From contig JAUSFB010000044.1 of NCBI GenBank assembly GCA_030651575.1, positions 1-64,000 on the forward strand: DNA of 64,000 nucleotides, in the 5' to 3' direction. Below, one piece after another: positions 46,507-56,230 of the stretch. The translations under genes were made by a program, and so were the position numbers. Under the pieces are notes generated by a model. That model saw nothing but the letters and a program-made list of their open reading frames with translations, searched no databases and had not been told where the DNA came from. How positions within the stretch are numbered: position 1 is the first letter of the stretch; every line of letters starts with the position of its first letter. This DNA comes from Phaeospirillum sp. (GTDB lineage Bacteria; Pseudomonadota; Alphaproteobacteria; Rhodospirillales; Magnetospirillaceae).

Positions 46507-48311
46507 GCGTCCGGACCCTCATTCTCCTTCTGGCCGTCCTCGTCCTGGGTTTCCCCGCCGGGGCCGAGCCGGTCCACGGCATCGCCATGCATGGCGCCCT
46601 CAAATACCCGGCGGGGTTCAAGCAGTTCGACTATGTCGATCCCAACGCCCCCAAGGGCGGCGAAATCCGGTTGGCCGAGATCGGCGGCTGGGATTCGCTC
46701 AACCCCTATATCGTCAAGGGCGAGCCGCCGGGTGGGGCCGATTTGCCGTTCGAGACCCTGATGACCGGCTCGGCCGACGAAGCCTTTTCCGAATACGGCC
46801 TGATCGCCGAATCGCTGGAGACGCCGGCCGACCGCTCGTGGGTGATCTATACCTTGCGTCCCCAGGCCTGCTGGCACGATGGCAAGCCCATCACCGCTGA
46901 CGACGTGATTTTTTCGTTCGAGACCCTGAAGGCCAAGGGCCATCCCCGCTTTCGTTTCTATTACGCCGCCGTGGACAAGGTGGAACGCCTGGGCGAGCGC
47001 CGGGTCCGCTTCAGCTTCAAGCCGGGCGACAATCGCGAACTGCCGCTGATCGTCGGCCAATTGCCGGTGCTGCCCAAGCATTACTGGCAGGGCCGCGACT
47101 TTGCCGCCACCACCCTGGAGCCGCCGCTGGGCAGCGGCCCCTACCGCGTCGCCGCTTCCGAGACCGGCCGCTATATCGTCTATGAGCGGGTCAAGGACTA
47201 TTGGGGGGCCAATCTGCCGGTGCGTAAGGGCCAGTTCAACTTCGACCGCATCCGCTATGACACCTACCGTGACACCACCGTGGCGCTGGAGGCGTTCAAG
47301 GCCGGCGAATACGACTGGCGGCTGGAGAACGAGGCCCGCAAATGGGCGACCGCCTACGAGGACTGGCAAGGCCTGAAGGACGGCAAGGGCCGCAAGGAAG
47401 CCCTGCCCAACCAGCGTCCGGCCGGTATGCAGGCCTTCGCCTTCAACCTGCGCCGCGACCTGTTCCAAGATGCGCGGGTGCGCCAGGCCCTGTCCCACGC
47501 CTTCGACTTCGAATGGACCAACAAGACCCTGTTCTATGGCCAGTACAAACGAACCGTCAGCTACTTCGCCAACTCGGAACTGGCCGCCGCCGGCCTGCCG
47601 GGACCGCTGGAGCTGAAGGCGCTGGAGCCCTTGCGGAGTACAGTGCCGTCCGAGGTCTTCACCGCTCCCTACACGCCGCCCGCCACCGAGGGCGACGGCA
47701 ATATCCGCCCCAATCTGCGCAAGGCCATGGCCCTGTTGGAGCAAGCCGGCTGGCGGGTGGAAGACGGCAAGCTGGTCAAGGCCGGCCGGCCGTTCGTCTT
47801 TGAAATCCTGCTGGTCCAGCCCACCTGGGAGCGTATCGCCCTGCCATTCGCCCGCAATCTGGCGCGGCTGGGGGTCGAGGCCAATGTGCGGACCGTCGAT
47901 TCCGCCCAGTACAAGAACCGCCTGGATCATTATGATTTCGACATGGTGGTCCATGTTTGGGGCCAGTCCCAGTCGCCCGGCAACGAGCAGGCCAGCTTCT
48001 GGGGCAGCGAATCGGCCGACCAACCCGGCGGCCAGAATTTAGCCGGCATCCGCAACCCCGCCATCGACGCCCTGGTCGATCAGGTCATCGCCGCCCCCGA
48101 CCGCGAAATCCTGGTGGCCAATACCAGGGCGCTGGACCGGGTGCTGTTGTGGAACCACTACGTCATCCCCCACTGGCATCTCGGCCTCGACCGGCTGGTG
48201 TGGTGGGACAAGTTCGGCCGTCCAGCCATCTCGCCCGCCAACGGGGTGCAGCTGTTCAGCTGGTGGACTCGTCCAAACGCAGCAGCTGAACAACAAACCA
48301 ATGCGCGCTGA
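46503..48311 (+). CDS. yejA: Peptide/microcin C-type ABC transporter substrate-binding protein
   Basis: 602 residues. A Sec signal (LILLLAVLVLGFPAGA) precedes the SBP family 5 fold: HGIAMHGALKYPAGFKQFDYVDPNAPKGGEI, WVIYTLRPQACWHDGKPITADDVIFSFE and VRQALSHAFDFEWTNKTLFY are YejA-like. It binds oligopeptides (in E. coli also microcin C) for import by YejBEF. Its start overlaps the phosphatase stop. The C-terminal codons contain a hairpin (TGTTCAGCTG at 48253-48262 with CAGCTGAACA at 48283-48292), which may weaken readthrough into the inserted NYN gene downstream. Confidence 0.93.
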   Translation: MSVRTLILLLAVLVLGFPAGAEPVHGIAMHGALKYPAGFKQFDYVDPNAPKGGEIRLAEIGGWDSLNPYIVKGEPPGGADLPFETLMTGSADEAFSEYGLIAESLETPADRSWVIYTLRPQACWHDGKPITADDVIFSFETLKAKGHPRFRFYYAAVDKVERLGERRVRFSFKPGDNRELPLIVGQLPVLPKHYWQGRDFAATTLEPPLGSGPYRVAASETGRYIVYERVKDYWGANLPVRKGQFNFDRIRYDTYRDTTVALEAFKAGEYDWRLENEARKWATAYEDWQGLKDGKGRKEALPNQRPAGMQAFAFNLRRDLFQDARVRQALSHAFDFEWTNKTLFYGQYKRTVSYFANSELAAAGLPGPLELKALEPLRSTVPSEVFTAPYTPPATEGDGNIRPNLRKAMALLEQAGWRVEDGKLVKAGRPFVFEILLVQPTWERIALPFARNLARLGVEANVRTVDSAQYKNRLDHYDFDMVVHVWGQSQSPGNEQASFWGSESADQPGGQNLAGIRNPAIDALVDQVIAAPDREILVANTRALDRVLLWNHYVIPHWHLGLDRLVWWDKFGRPAISPANGVQLFSWWTRPNAAAEQQTNAR

Positions 48312-48332
48312 ATACGCCTTTTGTGATTGCTT

Positions 48333-48430
48333 TTGCGTTTTGCGAAAAGTAGAGTGGTCTACTATATCCGCTACGCCCGTAGGCGGGCATGTTAATCGAG
48401 ACCCCCTTGCGGCAACGCTTGGGGGTCTTT
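48333..48430 (+). promoter_or_regulatory. Promoter and structured RNA leader of the NYN gene
   Basis: An AT-rich patch contains a direct TTTTGCG repeat (48331-48344) and a plausible promoter, TTGCGA (48340-48345) with 17 bp to CTATAT (48363-48368). Three compact hairpins follow: AGTAGA/TCTACT (48348-48363), GCCCG-TAGG-CGGGC (48375-48388), and GACCCCC/GGGGGTC (48400-48427) with a TT/TT internal loop, a GCG/CGC stem and a GCAA (GNRA) tetraloop, ending in TCTTTC. The 3' arm holds the only Shine-Dalgarno-like G-run, 9 bases before the GTG start. It could act as a terminator, an attenuator or a translational switch. Confidence 0.5.
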
Positions 48431-48434
48431 CACT

Positions 48435-48926
48435 GTGACGTGCGCATCCGTACTGATCGACGGGGGACATCTAAGGGTTCAGGCGACCCAGGCCGGGCAA
48501 GCATACAGCCCGGATTTCATCGAGAAGGTCGCCCATTCCTGCGTAAGGTCCGACGAGTCCCTCTTGCGGGTGCTGTATTACGATTGCGCTCCAGATGTTG
48601 GGTACGGTGCGTCTCGGCGTGCTGAAATTCAGGGGCTTCAAGCCGCGAAAAATTCCGCTTGTGACTGCGCCGCTGACTTCAAGCCCATTTTCGAGCAAAA
48701 GGGCGTCGATATGCGTACCGGATTGGATATTGTAAATTTCGCGGCAAAAAATTCCGTGGATCGGATCATTCTCATTACCGCCGATACCGATTGCCTTCCG
48801 GCCATGAAACATGCCCGTACTGCCGGCCTTCAGATTGTTCTGGTCTCGCTTCCCAATGGCCGGCCCGCACAAGAATTACTCTGGCACAGTGACTTCAGGC
48901 GCCCAATTTCCTGGCTCCCCACATGA
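48435..48926 (+). CDS. NYN-domain (PIN-like) putative RNase inserted in the yej operon
   Basis: 163 residues, GTG start. The NYN/LabA-type PIN fold is indicated by SVLIDGGHLR (D9), MRTGLDIVNFAAKNSVDR (D98) and ILITADTDCLPAMKHARTAGLQIVLVS (D117, D119), the acidic residues that bind metal in this nuclease superfamily. Seven cysteines is unusually many. Codon use is clearly AT-richer than the flanking yej genes, suggesting lateral acquisition. It sits between yejA and yejB, which are normally adjacent, and its stop overlaps the yejB ATG (ATGA). It may be a mobile cassette or an RNase regulating local transcripts; neither is shown. Confidence 0.8.
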   Translation: MTCASVLIDGGHLRVQATQAGQAYSPDFIEKVAHSCVRSDESLLRVLYYDCAPDVGYGASRRAEIQGLQAAKNSACDCAADFKPIFEQKGVDMRTGLDIVNFAAKNSVDRIILITADTDCLPAMKHARTAGLQIVLVSLPNGRPAQELLWHSDFRRPISWLPT

Positions 48927-50035
48927 TCGCCTACACGCTCCGCCGCCTGATGCTGATTCCGCTGACCCTGTTCGGCATCATGCTGGTGAATTTCATGGTG
49001 GTGCAGTTCGCCCCGGGCGGGCCGGTCGAGCTGATGATCGCCAAGGTCCAGGGCGTCAATGTGGAGGCCGCCGCCCGCGTCTCCGGTTCCAGCGGCGGCG
49101 AAAGTGCCGCGCCCCGGACAGCGCGCGGCCAGAGCGGCCAAGGCAACCAGGGGGCCTATCGCGGCGCCCAGGGCCTCGACCCCGCCTTCATCAAGGAGAT
49201 CGAAAAGCAGTTCGGCTTCGACAAGCCGGCCCATGAGCGTTTTTTCCTGATGCTGGGCCAGTATGTGCGCTTCGACTTCGGCAAAAGCTTTTACCGCGAC
49301 GTCTCGGTGATGGGGCTGGTGATCGAGAAGATGCCGGTCTCGGTGTCGCTGGGGCTGTGGAGCACCCTGATCATCTACCTTGTCTCGATTCCGCTGGGCA
49401 TCGCCAAGGCACGGCGCGACGGCTCGCGCTTCGATATCGCCACCTCCTGGGCGGTGATCATCGGCTATGCCGTGCCCGGCTTCCTGTTCGCCATCTTGCT
49501 GGTGGTGCTGTTCGCCGGCGGCAAGTATCTGGCCTGGTTTCCCCTGCGCGGCCTGTCGACGCCGGGCATGGAAGGCCAGCCGCTGCTGGCCCGCGCCATC
49601 GACTACGCCTGGCATCTGGCCCTGCCGGTGACGGCGCTGGTGGTGGGCGGCTTTGCCTCGCTGACCATGCTGACCAAGAACTCGTTCCTGGAGGAGATCA
49701 ACAAGCAGTACGTGGTGACCGCCAGGGCCAAGGGCCTGACCGAGCATCGGGTGCTGTACGGCCATGTTTTTCGCAACGCCATGCTGCTGATCGTCGCCGG
49801 CTTTCCCCGCGCCCTGGTGGGAATCCTGTTTACCGGCTCGGTGCTGGTGGAGATCATCTTCTCGCTGGACGGCATCGGCCTCCTGGGCTTCGAGGCGGTC
49901 AGCAACCGTGACTATCCGGTGATGTTCGGCACGCTCTACGCCTTCAGCTTGCTGGGGCTGGTGCTGAATCTGGTCAGCGACCTGACCTATCACTGGGTCG
50001 ATCCCCGGATCGACTTCGGCAAGCGGGAGGGATGA
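48923..50035 (+). CDS. yejB: Peptide/microcin C-type ABC transporter permease B
   Basis: 370 residues. Six helices of the DppB/YejB type are visible, starting with YTLRRLMLIPLTLFGIMLVN, and the EAA loop is VVTARAKGLTEHRVLYGHVFRNA. A Gly/Ser/Ala-rich low-complexity insertion lies at about residues 52-80 in the first periplasmic loop, with GLDPAFIKEIEKQFGFDKPAHERF after it. It forms half of the transmembrane channel with YejE. ATG overlaps the stop of the NYN gene. Confidence 0.93.
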   Translation: MIAYTLRRLMLIPLTLFGIMLVNFMVVQFAPGGPVELMIAKVQGVNVEAAARVSGSSGGESAAPRTARGQSGQGNQGAYRGAQGLDPAFIKEIEKQFGFDKPAHERFFLMLGQYVRFDFGKSFYRDVSVMGLVIEKMPVSVSLGLWSTLIIYLVSIPLGIAKARRDGSRFDIATSWAVIIGYAVPGFLFAILLVVLFAGGKYLAWFPLRGLSTPGMEGQPLLARAIDYAWHLALPVTALVVGGFASLTMLTKNSFLEEINKQYVVTARAKGLTEHRVLYGHVFRNAMLLIVAGFPRALVGILFTGSVLVEIIFSLDGIGLLGFEAVSNRDYPVMFGTLYAFSLLGLVLNLVSDLTYHWVDPRIDFGKREG

Positions 50036-50039
50036 CGCC

Positions 50040-51061
50040 ATGCGCCTGACGCCCCTCGACCGCCGCCGCCTCGACGCCTTTTGCCGCAATCGGCGCGGCT
50101 TTTGGTCGCTATGGATCTTCCTGGCCCTGTTCGGCCTCACCCTGATAGCCGAACTGATCGCCAATGACCGCCCCATCCTGGTCAGCTATGACGGGGCGCT
50201 GTACGCGCCGGTGGTCAAGGACTATCCCGAGGTGACCTTCGGCGGCGACTTCCAGACCTATGCCGACTACCGCGACCCCTACATCATCGCCAGGATCGCC
50301 GAACATGGCTGGGCGCTGTGGCCGCCGCTCCGCTTTGATTACCGCGCCATCAATTACGACAGCGCCAAACCGCACCCGGCCCCGCCATCCGCCGCCAACC
50401 CGCTCGGAACCGACGATCAGGGCCGCGACGTGTTGGCTCGGCTGATTTACGGCCTGCGGCTGTCGATCCTGTTCGGGCTGGCCCTGACCGTGGTCAGCAC
50501 GGTGGTCGGTGTCGCCGCCGGAGCGGTGCAGGGCTATTTCGGTGGCCGCATCGACCTGCTGTTCCAACGCTTCCTGGAGATCTGGGGCGGGCTGCCCGAG
50601 CTGCTGATCCTGATCATCATCGCCTCCATCATCAAGCCGGGCTTCTGGAGCCTGCTGCTGGTGCTGGTGATGTTCTCCTGGACCAATCTGGTCGGCGTGG
50701 TCCGCGCCGAGTTCCTGCGGGCGCGCAATTTCGATTATGTACGCGCCGCCCGCACCCTGGGCATGTCGGACGGCCGGATCATGGTCCGCCACGTCCTGCC
50801 CAACGCCATGGTGGCGACCCTGACCTTCATGCCGTTCATCCTCAACTCCTCCATCGTGTCGCTGACCGCGCTGGACTTCCTCGGCCTGGGGCTGCCGCCG
50901 GGCTCGGCCTCGTTGGGCGACCTGCTGCGCCAGGGTAAGGAGAACCTCCAGGCTCCCTGGCTGGGCCTGACCGGCTTCATCACCGTCGCCGCCCTGCTGT
51001 CGCTGCTGATCTTCGTCGGCGAAGCGGTGCGCGACGCCTTCGATCCCCGAAAGACCACGTC

Positions 51062-51065
<4 letters not shown>
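50040..51065 (+). CDS. yejE: Peptide/microcin C-type ABC transporter permease E
   Basis: 341 residues of the DppC/YejE type. NRRGFWSLWIFLALFGLTL opens the first helix. The long periplasmic loop includes ANPLGTDDQGRDVLARLIYG, and the EAA loop is VRAARTLGMSDGRIMVRHVLPNA. ATG at 50040 follows GGGAGGGA by eight bases. It is 4 bp from yejB and overlaps yejF by 4 bp. Confidence 0.94.
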
Positions 51066-52671
<1,606 letters not shown>

Positions 52672-52675
<4 letters not shown>

Positions 52676-53565
52676 GCCAACGCCATCTTCATCTTGATGC
52701 CCTGGCCATGAGTCTGATGGTGGGGCTGTGCGTCCTGTGGGGGCTCAATCAGGTGGCGATCAAGGTCGCCAATGCCGGCATCTCGCCGGTGTTGCAAGCG
52801 GGGTTGCGCTCGGCTGGGGCGGCGGCGCTGCTGTGGGGGTGGTCATCCTGGCGCGGCGTTCGACTGTTCGAGCGGGACGGCTCGCTGTGGCCGGGCCTGA
52901 TCTCGGGGCTGATGTTCGCCGGCGAATTCGCCCTGATCTTCTGGGGGCTGGAATACACCCCCGCTTCCCGCGCCGCGGTGTTCCTCTATACCGCGCCGTT
53001 CGTGGTGGCGTTGGGCATGCACCTGCTGGTGCCCAGCGAGCGCCTGAACCGATGGCAATCGGCGGGATTGCTGGCGGCCTTCGCCGGCATCGTCCTGGCC
53101 TTTGGGGAAACCTTGTCGCTACCCACCGGCCGCGAGATACTGGGCGATTCCATGATGCTGGCGGCGGCGGCGCTATGGGGCGGAACCACCGTCTTGATGC
53201 GGACCAGCCGACTGGCCGCCATCACGGCCAGCAAAACCTTGTTCTATCAGTTGACGGTCTCGGCGGTGGCGCTGCCGCTGGTTTCGGTCGCGCTGGGAGA
53301 AAAGGGCTTTACCGATCCCACCGCCCTGACCTGGGCCTCGCTGGCCCTGCAAACCGCGGTGGTGGCCTTTGCCTCCTACCTGATCTGGTTCTGGCTGATC
53401 ACCCGCTATCCCGCCACCAAACTATCGGCGTTCTCGTTCCTGACGCCGCTGTTCGGGATGCTGTTCGGCGCATGGCTGTTGGACGAGCGCATCACCCCCT
53501 CCCTCGCCGCCGCCATGACCCTGGTGGCGGTGGGAATCTGGCTGGTGAACCGCAGGAAGGGGTAG
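52672..53565 (+). CDS. EamA/DMT-family transporter
   Basis: 297 residues with ten hydrophobic helices in two EamA repeats. Typical elements are LCVLWGLNQVAIKVANAG in the first helix, LEYTPASRAAVFLYTAPFVVAL in the first repeat and PATKLSAFSFLTPLFGMLFGAWLLDE in the second. It probably exports a metabolite or amino acid. It overlaps yejF by 4 bp, so it is the last gene of the transporter operon. A 6-bp hairpin (53576-53593) lies in the 47-bp convergent gap to panC. Confidence 0.88.
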
Positions 53566-53612
53566 GGAGCCTTTTGCGGATCGGCGCATCCGCGGAATGG
53601 CGCGGACGCTCG

Positions 53613-54470
53613 TCACGCCCCCTCGGGAACAGCCCCGATGTTGTCGATCAGTCGCGTTTTGCCCAGCCGGGCGGCGACCAGGATACGGACCGGTCGGTCG
53701 AGGCGATCCGCCGGGGCCAGCGACGCAGCGTCGCGGACCTCCATATAATCGACCGAGGCGAAGCCGGCCTTCAGCAGGCCGTCCGCCGCCTTGGGGCAAA
53801 GATCGGCGGCCAAGGCCCCCGCCCGCAGGCCGTCGGCGACGCCTTGCAGCGCCCGATGCAGCCAGGGGGCGATGGCGCGTTCCTCCGCCGTCATATAGGC
53901 GTTGCGCGACGACATGGCCAGGCCGTCGGCCTCGCGCAGGGTGGGCACGCCGAGGATGACGGCGGGAATGTCGAGATCGCGGGCGAAGCGGCGGATCACC
54001 GCCAGCTGCTGGTAATCCTTCTCGCCGAACACCGCCAGATCGGGCAGCGCCTGCAACAGCAGCTTGGTCACCACGGTGGCGACGCCGGCGAAGTGACCGG
54101 GCCGCACCGTCCCGCACAACCCCTCGGATACGCCGCCCACGGCGATGGTGGTGGCAAAGCCGTCCGGATACATCTCGGCGACGGTGGGGGCGAACAGCAG
54201 ATGGCAGCCGGCCCCGTCCAGCAGTTCGGCATCACGCTCCTCCTGGCGGGGATAGCGCGAGAAATCCTCGTTGGGGCCGAACTGGCTCGGATTGACGAAG
54301 ACCGAGGTCACCACCCGGTCGGCGCGCTCCAACGCAGCGCTTACCAGCGACAGATGCCCCTGGTGCAAGGCGCCCATGGTGGGAACCAACGCCACGGTCA
54401 GTCCCTGATCGCGCCAATACCTGACCCGCGCGCGCAGCTCCGCCACCGATCGAACGATATCGATGCTCAT
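53613..54470 (-). CDS. panC: Pantothenate synthetase
   Basis: 285 residues. Signatures are [17 protein letters not shown] (ATP site), [33 protein letters not shown] and FGEKDYQQL. It joins pantoate and beta-alanine using ATP. ATG at 54470 overlaps the panB stop (ATGA); the frame stays open far upstream inside panB but that is a shadow. It is the last gene of the cco-fnr-pan run. Confidence 0.97.
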   Translation of the reverse strand: MSIDIVRSVAELRARVRYWRDQGLTVALVPTMGALHQGHLSLVSAALERADRVVTSVFVNPSQFGPNEDFSRYPRQEERDAELLDGAGCHLLFAPTVAEMYPDGFATTIAVGGVSEGLCGTVRPGHFAGVATVVTKLLLQALPDLAVFGEKDYQQLAVIRRFARDLDIPAVILGVPTLREADGLAMSSRNAYMTAEERAIAPWLHRALQGVADGLRAGALAADLCPKAADGLLKAGFASVDYMEVRDAASLAPADRLDRPVRILVAARLGKTRLIDNIGAVPEGA

Positions 54471-55291
54471 TTCTTGGCAATTCCAAAGCAGTGCTCCGGA
54501 CCGGGAAAGCTGCGCGCCTTGACCTCGGCGGCATAGGTTTCCACCGCCTGGGTGATGATGGGGCGCAGATCGGTATAGCGTTTGACGAATTTCGGGGTGA
54601 AATCGTCGAACAGCCCCAATACATCCTCGGTCACCAGCACCTGACCGTCGCAGGCGACCGAAGCCCCGATGCCGATGGTGGGAATGGCGATCTCGGCCGA
54701 CAGGGCGCGGGAGACCGGCTCCACCGTGCCCTCGACCACCACGGCGAAGGCGCCGGCCTCGGTAATGGCGCGGGCGTCGGCGCGAATGGCTTCGGCCTCG
54801 GCATCCAGGCGGCCCTGGGCGCGAAAGCCGCCGGCGGCGTGAACCGCCTGGGGCTTCAGGCCGATATGAGCCATCACCGGCACGCCGCGCTCGGTCAGGA
54901 AGAGAATGGTGTCGGCCAGTTCGCGCCCGCCCTCCAGCTTGATGGCGGCGCAGCCGGTCTCGCACATGACGCGGGCGCAGTTGCGGAAGGCCTGTTCCCG
55001 GCTTTCCTGATAGCTGCCGAACGGCATGTCGACCACGACGCAGGCATGGGTCGAGGCCTTCACCACGGCGCGGCCGTGATTGATCATCATGTCCAGGGTC
55101 ACGCCCAGGGTGGTGTCCATGCCATAGACCACCATCCCCAGCGAATCGCCCACCAGCAAGATGTCGCAATGGGGGTCGAGCAAGCGGGTCATGGGCGCGG
55201 TATAGGCGGTCAGCACCACCAGGGGCTCACCGCCCTTGCGGGCGCGGATATCGCGGGTGGTCACCCGCTTGATCTTGACTTCAACGCTCAT
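54467..55291 (-). CDS. panB: 3-methyl-2-oxobutanoate hydroxymethyltransferase
   Basis: 274 residues. Signatures are [43 protein letters not shown] and MAHIGLKPQ. It adds a hydroxymethyl group to 2-oxoisovalerate, forming ketopantoate. It lies 12 bp after fnr and overlaps panC by 4 bp, so both pan genes probably lie on the cco-fnr transcript as well as any promoter of their own. Confidence 0.97.
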   Translation of the reverse strand: MSVEVKIKRVTTRDIRARKGGEPLVVLTAYTAPMTRLLDPHCDILLVGDSLGMVVYGMDTTLGVTLDMMINHGRAVVKASTHACVVVDMPFGSYQESREQAFRNCARVMCETGCAAIKLEGGRELADTILFLTERGVPVMAHIGLKPQAVHAAGGFRAQGRLDAEAEAIRADARAITEAGAFAVVVEGTVEPVSRALSAEIAIPTIGIGASVACDGQVLVTEDVLGLFDDFTPKFVKRYTDLRPIITQAVETYAAEVKARSFPGPEHCFGIAKK

Positions 55292-55303
55292 TCTTCATGT
55301 CCC

Positions 55304-56062
55304 TCATGCGCCTTCCGCCATTTCCTTCAGCACGTCCCAGTCGTTCAGAACGCACTGCCCCGAAGCCGGCAGACCGATGATATTGTCGCGCTTCAACTGT
55401 GTGAAGGTCCGGCTGACGGTCTCGACGGTCAGACCCAGGTAATCGGCGATGTCGGCGCGGCTCATGGGCAGCGCCACCGGGCTGCCGGGCTGGCCGATCC
55501 GGATCGAACGCTGCGCCAGCTTGACCAGGAAGGTCGCCACCTTTTCCCGCGCCGTCTTGCGCCCCAGCAGCAGCATCTGTTCCTGGGCCGCCACCAGATC
55601 CTTGACCGCCATGTCGAACATGCGGCGTTCCAGCCGGGGGATCTCTCCCATCAGCGAGTCCAGCTTGCGATGCGTGAACCGGCATACCTGGGTGGGGGTG
55701 ATGGTCTCGGCGGTGTAGCAATAGCCGTCATTGGTCCCCAGCCCGAAGATATCGCCGGAGAACAAGAAGCCGATGACCTGGCGCCGCCCGTCCGGCAGCA
55801 GCTTGTACAGCTTCACCGCGCCGTTGGAGATGGAATAGACGTGATCGACCAGATCGCCTTCGCGAAAGACGGTGTAGGAGGCGGGCAGCGTCGAGTGACA
55901 CCGCACCGAGGCCAATCGCTTGACCTCGTCATGGGACAGGTCGGCGCAAAAGGCGATCTCGCGCACGATGTCGCAGTTGCGGCAGGTCGACGATTTGAGG
56001 TCGGCGACGTGTTCGATCTTATGGCCGTCAAAGTCGAGGGGAGGCATCTGCAAACTTCCCAT
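55304..56062 (-). CDS. fnr: FNR/FnrL-type oxygen-sensing transcription factor
   Basis: 252 residues. N-terminal cysteines TCRNC (C27, C30) and FCADL (C39), with C115 in NDGYCYTAE, form the candidate [4Fe-4S] ligand set, with a wider third spacing than E. coli FNR. A cyclic-nucleotide-binding-like beta barrel (about 45-150), dimer helix and C-terminal helix-turn-helix (RADIADYLGLTVETVSRTF, with E/SR contacts as in FNR) follow. It should activate low-oxygen genes such as the cbb3 operons. It directly follows ccoS (6 bp) and precedes panB. An alternative ATG lies at 56047. Confidence 0.92.
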   Translation of the reverse strand: MGSLQMPPLDFDGHKIEHVADLKSSTCRNCDIVREIAFCADLSHDEVKRLASVRCHSTLPASYTVFREGDLVDHVYSISNGAVKLYKLLPDGRRQVIGFLFSGDIFGLGTNDGYCYTAETITPTQVCRFTHRKLDSLMGEIPRLERRMFDMAVKDLVAAQEQMLLLGRKTAREKVATFLVKLAQRSIRIGQPGSPVALPMSRADIADYLGLTVETVSRTFTQLKRDNIIGLPASGQCVLNDWDVLKEMAEGA

Positions 56063-56068
56063 CGCGCA

Positions 56069-56230
56069 TCAAACCTTGCGCTTCGGCTGATCGTCGTCAT
56101 CGAACAAAATGCGATAGGCCGCCCCATCCAGGTCATCGAACTGACCTGACTTCATGGCCCACAGGAACCCGAGTAACCCCAGAAAGCCCAAACCCAGGGC
56201 CACGGGGATCAGCATCAACAGATTATCCAC
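56069..56230 (-). CDS. ccoS: cbb3 oxidase assembly protein CcoS
   Basis: 53 residues, GTG start, easily missed by length cut-offs. A single transmembrane helix (LMLIPVALGLGFLGLLGFLWAM) is followed by the conserved SGQFDDLDGAAYRIL and an acidic tail DDDDQPKRKV. CcoS is needed for cofactor (copper and heme) insertion into cbb3 oxidase. Its GTG shares one base with the ccoI stop TAG, and it ends 6 bp before fnr, consistent with the usual ccoGHIS order. Confidence 0.93.
   Translation of the reverse strand: MDNLLMLIPVALGLGFLGLLGFLWAMKSGQFDDLDGAAYRILFDDDDQPKRKV

Noticed and set aside
53576-53593. Terminator between EamA and panC
   Set aside because: Only a 6-bp stem without a following T-run on either strand; too weak to call.
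54471-55169. Long N-terminal extension of panC
   Set aside because: The extra frame overlaps panB out of frame; ATG at 54470 gives the standard PanC start with an ATGA overlap.
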